Assembly: GCA_024760905.1 (NCBI GenBank)
Contig: CM045735.1
Span: 10,699,749-10,763,748, forward strand
From: Plotosus lineatus
Lineage: Eukaryota > Chordata > Actinopteri > Siluriformes > Plotosidae
DNA length: 64,000 bases
Direction: 5' to 3'
In this document: one piece after another, positions 58,349-64,000 of the stretch
Layout of the letters: every line of letters begins with the position of its first letter
Numbering within the stretch: the first letter of the stretch is position 1
Notes under the pieces: generated by a model
The model's input: only the letters and a program-made list of their open reading frames with translations
Told to the model about the DNA's origin: nothing
Database searches by the model: none
Made by a program: the position numbers and the translations under genes

Positions 58349-59345
58349 TAGATGTCTTCAAATTTGACTTTTTTCATCAAACATATGCAAAATGATATTT
58401 TTCCCATTCTCCAAGGTCTACATTAACTAAATATACCAGTTACTTTGATCTTGGACCTTGGCTATGCCTGCCCCAAGAGCTTCTTCTTCTTTTCCTTTCG
58501 GCTTTTCCCTTCAGGGGTCGCCACAGCAAACCATCCGCCTCCATTTCACCCTATTCTCTGCATCTTCTACTCTTACTCCAACTACCTTCATGTCCTCCTT
58601 CACCGCATTCATAAATCTTCTCTTTCCTTCTGCCTGGTAGTCCCACTCAGCGTCCTACTACCAATATATATGGAGCCAAGAGCCATGTAGTTTTATTGTT
58701 GACGTTTTTCAAAAACGATGAAAAATTGGGGATATTATGTCTTTGTTTTCATTTTAGCTTCCCAGAGGTTGATTCTATAGCATTAAAGGTGGTACCAAAT
58801 GAAAGCCAATTGCATATGGTAGTAAACACGTGAACACTTGTGTAAATTTTAACGAATAAATACCTATTTGTTTTGCTTCGAAAGGATGACATACGATACG
58901 TAACTTTGTCTCAGAAATGTTACTCTTAATGCAGGTATATCACAATCACATATTATCACTAATTATGTTTTTTCTCTTCGTTTTAGATGGTCAGTTAAGA
59001 TTGATTTGTTAATATTTGTAAACTGCTAACGTCATGGCATCTAGAAGACAACTACATAGTGGTAAACTGGTCAAAAATATTTTATTGGCTTGCATTTGGT
59101 ACCACTTTTAATGCTATAGCATTCACCTCTGGGAAGCAACAATGAAAACAAAGACATAATATCCCCAATTTTTCAGCGTTTTTGAAAAACGTCAACAGTA
59201 AAACTACATGGCTCTTGGGGCAGGCATAGCCAAGGTCCAAGATCAAAGTAATTGGTATATTTAGTTAATTTAGACCTTGGAGAATGGGAAAAATATCAGT
59301 TTGCATATGTTTGATGAAAAAAGTAAAATTTGAAGAGGTCTACAT
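58349..59345. mobile_element. Fold-back transposon with arms of about 260 bp, nested in a SINE
   Basis: The left arm (58349-58479 plus 58683 to about 58820) is the imperfect inverted copy of the right arm (about 59083-59345). Both include TTGGTACCACC/TTTAATGCTATAG-type motifs and GCCTGCCCCAAGAGCCATG. TGACAA flanks both sides (58343-58348, 59346-59351). No coding capacity is seen in the loop. Confidence 0.85.
58480..58675 (-). mobile_element. RTE-like LINE 3' end fragment
   Basis: Minus-strand copy flanked by CCAAGAG (58473-58479, 58676-58682). It interrupts the left arm of a fold-back element; the intact right arm at 59205-59225 shows the pre-insertion sequence. Confidence 0.88.
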
Positions 59346-59611
59346 TGACAACCTTGTGGAGAGTGGGACTCGAACCCCCAACCTTAGAATCATTGATCCA
59401 GCACTCTATACCACCAGGCCACCATTGCCAAACAAACAAGAGATAACAAGTCATAAAAATAATCAGCTAAATCAGCTGGTATGCGATTGAGAAGAAAACC
59501 TAGCCCTAACCTTTTGTACTTTCAGTATAGACCATAGTCAGGGAATGCAGGGTAAAAATATTTTCCTAATAATCTGTGATCTTTAATTGTTGATTCGTAA
59601 TTCCCAACACA

Positions 59612-59925
59612 GGACAGTAGTGGGCTGATGGTAAAGGTGCTGGATCACTGATCCCAAGGTTGGGGGTTCAAGCTCCACTCACAACAGGTTGTCATTGTCC
59701 CTCCCACTCCCAATGCAGCTAACTGGGTTATCCAAGGCCGGCCATGTCTCTCACTGTCTCTGGTGTTGAGGTTCATGTAAAGGAACCATGGTTGGCTTTT
59801 GACAAGTGCAGCTGCATAGCCATCAGTGTGCTTTTGCCCTGTGATGACCTGGCGAGCCGTCCAGGGTGTACTCTGCCCTTGCCCAGAATTGGCTAACATG
59901 GGTGCCAGCCTCCCTGTGCTTTTTA
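59612..59925 (+). mobile_element. Chimeric SINE D/F
   Basis: Head GGGCTGATGGTAAAGGTGCT with B box GGTTCAAGCTCC; F-type 3' half to GTGCCAGCCTCCCTGTG, 3' end cut. It ends about 70 bp before the slc23a1 exon at 59994. Confidence 0.78.
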
Positions 59926-59993
59926 AGTTCTGACCAGAAATACCCATAACAAAGCCATCCTGTTCATGTAACCTTCATACCTCTGGCCCACAG

Positions 59994-60175
59994 ATCCAGG
60001 GAGCCATTATTGTGTCTAGTGTGGTGGAAGTGGTAATCGGTCTGTTTGGGATACCTGGACTTCTGCTCAATGCCATCGGACCTCTGACTGTCACCCCGAC
60101 CGTGTCTCTGATCGGCCTGTCTGTGTTCCAAACTGCTGGAGATCGTGCAGGGAGCCACTGGGGTCTCTCTCTACT
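59994..60175 (+). CDS. slc23a1: slc23a1 exon: middle transmembrane helices
   Basis: After CCCACAG the frame reads [40 protein letters not shown] and [20 protein letters not shown], ending CT|GTAAAG. This is the highly conserved central block of SVCT proteins. The preceding intron (4.85 kb) holds two hAT copies, a fold-back element and several SINEs. Confidence 0.95.
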
Positions 60176-60408
60176 GTAAAGACTTTTTGCATTTGCGGCA
60201 CTTTATTTCTGCCTATCCTTTATATGACTAATGCTAGATGAGTCGTGTGTGAGCAGAAATTTCTATTTTACATGAATGAAGAGAATAAATGAGCGGTAAA
60301 TTGCTTGTGATTGCATAAAAAAAAAATTATGTTTATTAGGTAAAGGTGGGTGGGATTTAAATTATTCCTCACCTCCCTGTTGTTTTCTTATTGATGCTTA
60401 TCAGTTTG

Positions 60409-60453
<45 letters not shown>
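60409..60453. repeat. GT microsatellite before a slc23a1 exon
   Basis: About 45 bp of GT ending 25 bp upstream of the exon at 60478. Confidence 0.95.
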
Positions 60454-60454
<1 letters not shown>

Positions 60455-60477
60455 ATGTGCACAATCTGTCTCCCCAG

Positions 60478-60598
60478 ATGTATCATCTTCATTGTGCTTT
60501 TTGCTCAGTACCTCAGAAACTGGGCCGTCCCGTTTCCTTTTTATTCCAGAGAGAAAGGTTGTCACGCCTCCCGTTTCCAGATCTTCAAAATGTTTCCG
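60478..60598 (+). CDS. slc23a1: slc23a1 exon: TM helix and cytoplasmic loop
   Basis: Follows TCTCCCCAG, preceded within 25 bp by a 45 bp GT microsatellite that acts as part of the acceptor region. Reads [20 protein letters not shown], then [20 protein letters not shown], ending in phase 0 at GTATGA. Confidence 0.93.
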
Positions 60599-60861
60599 GT
60601 ATGAAACAGCGCTTATCCTTAAAAGTAGTCATATTGCTTCGCAACCTTCTTGGTGGCTCTTTTCTGATACTCTGGTCTGCGTCAACCTGACCTAGCAGGC
60701 CATAAACCTGTCTTTCAGGAAGGCAGCACAGAGGTCATCACGCTCATATCATATTCCAGTAATAGCTGCAATGACAAAGTTTGCTGATACACTTTAGTGC
60801 GTTATTAATGCAGCAACTGATTACAATGCTCAATATCTCTGTCATGCTTTGTTTTTGGTAG

Positions 60862-61018
60862 ATCATCATAGCGATCATGTTGGTGTGGTTTGTTTGTTAT
60901 ATCTTCACGTTGACGGATGTGCTGCCCAATAACCCAGAGAAGTATGGCTACAAGGCTCGAACTGATGCCAGGGGGGAGATCATGTCCCAGGCGCCATGGT
61001 TTCGCATGCCCTATCCCT
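60862..61018 (+). CDS. slc23a1: slc23a1 exon: TM helix to PYP segment (last exon in window)
   Basis: Reads [39 protein letters not shown] and APWFRMPYP, then T|GTAAGT. The family's NAT signature and the helices after QWGLPTV are not in the window, so the gene continues past 64000. Confidence 0.94.
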
Positions 61019-61125
61019 GTAAGTGTTAAAACATATACGTTAGAATGAGTGAAGAACAAGGGCAGCGTGGAACTTTTTCACACAGCAGTACACATAATGC
61101 TCTGTTATGATGTGGATTATAAATA

Positions 61126-61364
61126 CAACAATCCCTCACTGCTTCGTACTTCAGTTTCTGCGGCTTCAGTGTATCGCCGGTTTTTCAAAAATATTCATTG
61201 AAAATTAAAAAATAAGGAAATTAAGGAAAAATAGGTAAAAAGTTAAGGAAAATGATGCAAAAACAAGGCCAATTATGCAAAAAACAACAACAACAACAAC
61301 AACAACAAAAAAACCAACCCAAAACCCCCCAACAAAACTATTTACATTTTATGTGAAGTGCTTA

Positions 61365-61425
<61 letters not shown>

Positions 61426-61658
61426 GCGCGCATCTGGGTGTGTATGTATTATGTTTTATTTACATCTTATGCATTATTTTTGAATGTTTAATTGTTATTA
61501 TATGCATTTATAGCATTGAATATGTATTTGATATTATATACACATATACATGTACGTATACGTCGTATCCTACTTCGCGGGAATTGGCAGTCCCGGGGGG
61601 GGCGGGGGGGTGGGGGGGGTGTCTCGGTCCCCATTAACCGTACAGTGAGGGATCACTG
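61126..61658. mobile_element. Family C MITE with expanded GT and ACA runs
   Basis: Diverged left tip (CAACAATCCCTCACTGCTTC) and GTGAGGGATCACTG right tip. An ACA run (about 61282-61310) and a GT microsatellite (about 61369-61422) have expanded inside it. Confidence 0.75.
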
Positions 61659-61867
61659 TAATACTCATTATAACATACAATGATGGAAATAATTGTTTGA
61701 TCCCTTGTTAATTCTGTAAGTTTGCTCAGTTACAAAGTCTATAATTTTTTATGACGGGTTTATTTTCATAACATGAGACAACAAATAAATACATAAAAAC
61801 AAGCTCTATAAAGGTTATAAATTAATTTGCATTTGATTAAGTGTAATAAGCGATGCATAGCAAGGTA

Positions 61868-62185
61868 GTAGTTAGCTCGTCTGCCCAACAGCAAGAAGGT
61901 CCTGGGTTCGAGTCCTGAGGCCTGACTCTGCAGGTTCTCCACGTGCTCATATGGGTTTCATCCAGGTACTCCAGTTTTCTCACACAATAGAAAGGCATTC
62001 ACATAAGACTAATTGGCTTTTCCAATTGGCCCGTAGGTGGGAGATTGAGTGTGAATGATTGTGTATGTGTTGCCGCACGATGGTCTGAACGAGATGTTCA
62101 GGGCGTACCCGGCGTTCACCCACTGCCGGTTGAGATGAGCTCAGCCTCCCTGTGACCATAGCAGAATTAAACATTTTGGAAACTG
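61868..62185 (+). mobile_element. SINE type F
   Basis: CAGCAAGAAGGTCCTGGGTT with a good B box (GGTTCGAGTCC) to the GAATTAAACATTTTGG end. Confidence 0.76.
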
Positions 62186-62224
62186 ATGGGTGAAATACCA
62201 ATCAGAGGTAAACCAGTTATATGC

Positions 62225-63470
62225 CCATGAGGCACACATGGTACTGACAGCTGTCCATAGAGTGAGTGTCTTTCATTCCAAGTGCTCCACTGCCAATGGC
62301 AAAATCAGGGAGCTGTCAAAAAATATCATTGACAAGAGTATCGGCAAAGCTGGAATGGGCTACAAGACCATCAACAAGAAACACATTTTTGAGATGGAGA
62401 CCACTGTTGGTGCGATAATTTGAAAAATTAAGAAATGCAAAATCCCCATTAATCACCTTCAGTCTGGAGCTCCTTGTAAGATCTTGGATGGTTCTGAGGA
62501 AGATGAGGGATAAGCCCGGAGCTAACTAGGAGGAACCTGTGAATGATCTCAAGGTAGTTGTGACCACAGTCTCCAGAAAAACTACTGGTAACACCCTATG
62601 CCATTATTGATTGAAATCCTGCAGCGCCCATCTCCAGACACATGTACATCTGTATCCTGAATGATTCCGATAAGGCTTGGGCGAAAGAGACCAAAGCTGA
62701 GTTCTTTGGCACTGAGTCCACTCACCATGTTAGGAGGAAGAGAAAGGCTGTTGATGACTCCAAGACCACCATCATCACCCTCAAGCACAGAAGTGAAAAT
62801 ATTACGCTATACAGCTTCTAAGTGTACAGGACAATCTCAGTGCGTTGTGGGGACGATGGCTGGGTCTTTCAGTGTGACAGTGGCTTAAAACATATGAACA
62901 AGGCAACGTAGGAGTGGTTCAAGCAGACGTACATTAGGGTCAGTGTAAGGTCACACCTTACTAGTCTCCAGACCAGGGGTCACCAACCTTTTTGAAACTG
63001 AGAGCTACTTCTTGGCTACCAATTAATGTGAAGGGCTACCAGGTCAATACACACCTCTGAAATTACAAATTTGGCTCAAATTACCTTTAATTGTGTTACT
63101 AATAATAATTAATGATATTCATCTATGTGAAGATTTTGATTTGATTTAAAAATACAGTATATTCAGAACAATTAGATGCAGTTCAATGGAGAGTGGCACT
63201 ATGGCGCTGTGGGCCTGTCCTAACAGGTCCGCGGGCAACTTATATTGTCCTTGCGGGCTACCTGGTGCCCACGGGCACCACGTTGGTGATCGCTGCTCCA
63301 GACTATAATCCCATAGAAAATCTGTGTATGGAGTTGAGGCTTTGACTTGCCAAGTGGTATCCTGAAACCTTAAGGGTTAGAAACGGAACTGTAAAGAGGA
63401 GTGGACCAAAATCTGGTAACAAACTACAAGAAACGTCTGACCAATGCGCTTGCCAACAAGGGTTCGATTC
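62225..63470 (+). pseudogene. Decayed Tc1-like transposase (third family), split by a hAT element
   Basis: IRELSKNIIDKSIGKAGMGY at about 62310 is the paired-like HTH start of a Tc1 transposase; SDKAWAKETKAEFFGTEST lies near 62660 and NYKKRLTNALANKGS near 63420 is the C-terminus. A hAT MITE (62974-63295) sits within the block that should read SPDLNPIE. Stops and shifts throughout. Confidence 0.8.
62974..63295. mobile_element. hAT-type MITE with 8 bp target duplication
   Basis: Flanked by CTCCAGAC at 62966-62973 and 63296-63303. Ends CAGGGGTCACCAACC and, inverted, CAGCGATCACCAACG. Inserted into a Tc1-like transposase remnant. The same family occurs at about 41749-42255. Confidence 0.88.
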
Positions 63471-63669
63471 CTGAACCAGCAGGAAAAATAAGTGGTGGTG
63501 GTAGTAGAGTGAGCAGCACCTTCCCTTCCTCCACATAAATGGCTGAAGTGCCCTTGAGTAAGGCACATAACCCTCAACCTCACCACTGCTCCAAGTGTAT
63601 GTGTGTATCTGCTCACTTTGGATGGGATAACTGCAGAGGAAAAAATTCCCTTATGGGATTAATACAATA

Positions 63670-64000
63670 TAGTGATCCCTCGCTACTTCCTGCTTTCAGT
63701 TTCTGCGGCATCGCGGGTTTTTCAAAAATATTCATTGAAGAATAAAAAAATAAGGAAATTAAGGAAAAATAGGGAAAACGTTAAGGAACATGCCGCAAAA
63801 CAAGGCCAATTGTGCAAACCACCCTCCCAAATAAACAAAAACAAAAAACAACCCAAAACCTCCCAACAAAACTACATACATTTTTATGTGAGGTCCGCAT
63901 CTGAGTGTGTGCGCGTGCACGCAACTGTATGTGTGTGTATTTATATTTTATTTATATCTTATGCATTATTTTTGAATGTTTGTTATCAATAATGATAATT
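63670..64000. mobile_element. Family C MITE running off the window
   Basis: Left tip GTGATCCCTCGCTACTTCC and the family-C interior up to AATGTTTG; cut by the window end. Confidence 0.75.

Larger units (their letters stand above)
58048..59430 (-). mobile_element. SINE type D split by a fold-back element
   Basis: Tail and body at 58048-58348, head at 59346-59430 (GGAGAGTGGGACTCGAACCC); the two halves join seamlessly once 58349-59345 and one TGACAA are removed. Confidence 0.82.

Noticed and set aside
61019..64000. Next slc23a1 exon (should start QWGLPTV)
   Set aside because: No such segment could be read on the + strand before the window ends; only repeats were found.

Overview
This is vertebrate nuclear DNA, almost certainly from a teleost fish. 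Genes are split into short exons with GT/AG introns, no bacterial operon is visible, and the rest is dense with Tc1-like, Tigger/pogo-like and hAT DNA transposons, tRNA-derived SINEs, Rex1-like and RTE-like LINE fragments and long CA/TA/GA microsatellites. I cannot name the species.

Three protein-coding genes are supported, all on the + strand. (1) The 3' half of a heparin-binding EGF-like growth factor gene (hbegf): EGF-domain, transmembrane and cytoplasmic-tail exons at 1044-2472; its first exons lie upstream of the window. (2) A complete prefoldin subunit 1 gene (pfdn1): four coding exons at 10265-10297, 14691-14857, 14972-15056 and 38074-38157, encoding 122 residues, with a 23 kb third intron packed with transposons. 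(3) The 5' part of a sodium-dependent vitamin C transporter gene (slc23a1): a proposed first exon at 44382-44459 behind a TATA box, then seven recognised exons from 51533 to 61018; the gene continues beyond the window. The three genes are not a pathway: hbegf makes a membrane-anchored EGFR ligand, pfdn1 a subunit of a cytosolic chaperone, slc23a1 an ascorbate importer. Their order and orientation match my recollection of the human 5q31 region, so this looks like a conserved syntenic block.

Layout: 1-3.5 kb hbegf; 3.5-10.2 kb intergenic repeats including a Tigger copy with a short transposase frame; 10.2-38.4 kb pfdn1, with a Tc1-like element split by a Tigger-derived MITE and a Rex1-like LINE in intron 1, and an RTE-like LINE, many MITEs/SINEs and a broken copy of its own exon 2 in intron 3; 38.4-44.3 kb intergenic, including a five-unit 185 bp array grown from the end of a Tc1-like element; 44.3-61 kb slc23a1; 61-64 kb its next intron with more repeats.

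I found no new enzyme system, CRISPR array or gene cluster. The most informative structures are in the repeat layer: two SINE families sharing a tRNA-like head but carrying different 3' halves, one of which shares its tail with the local RTE-like LINE; nested insertions with readable target-site duplications; the pfdn1 exon-2 duplicate; the Tc1-end array; and Tigger-derived MITEs carrying regular CCAAT-box arrays. All repeat boundaries without a stated target-site duplication are approximate.
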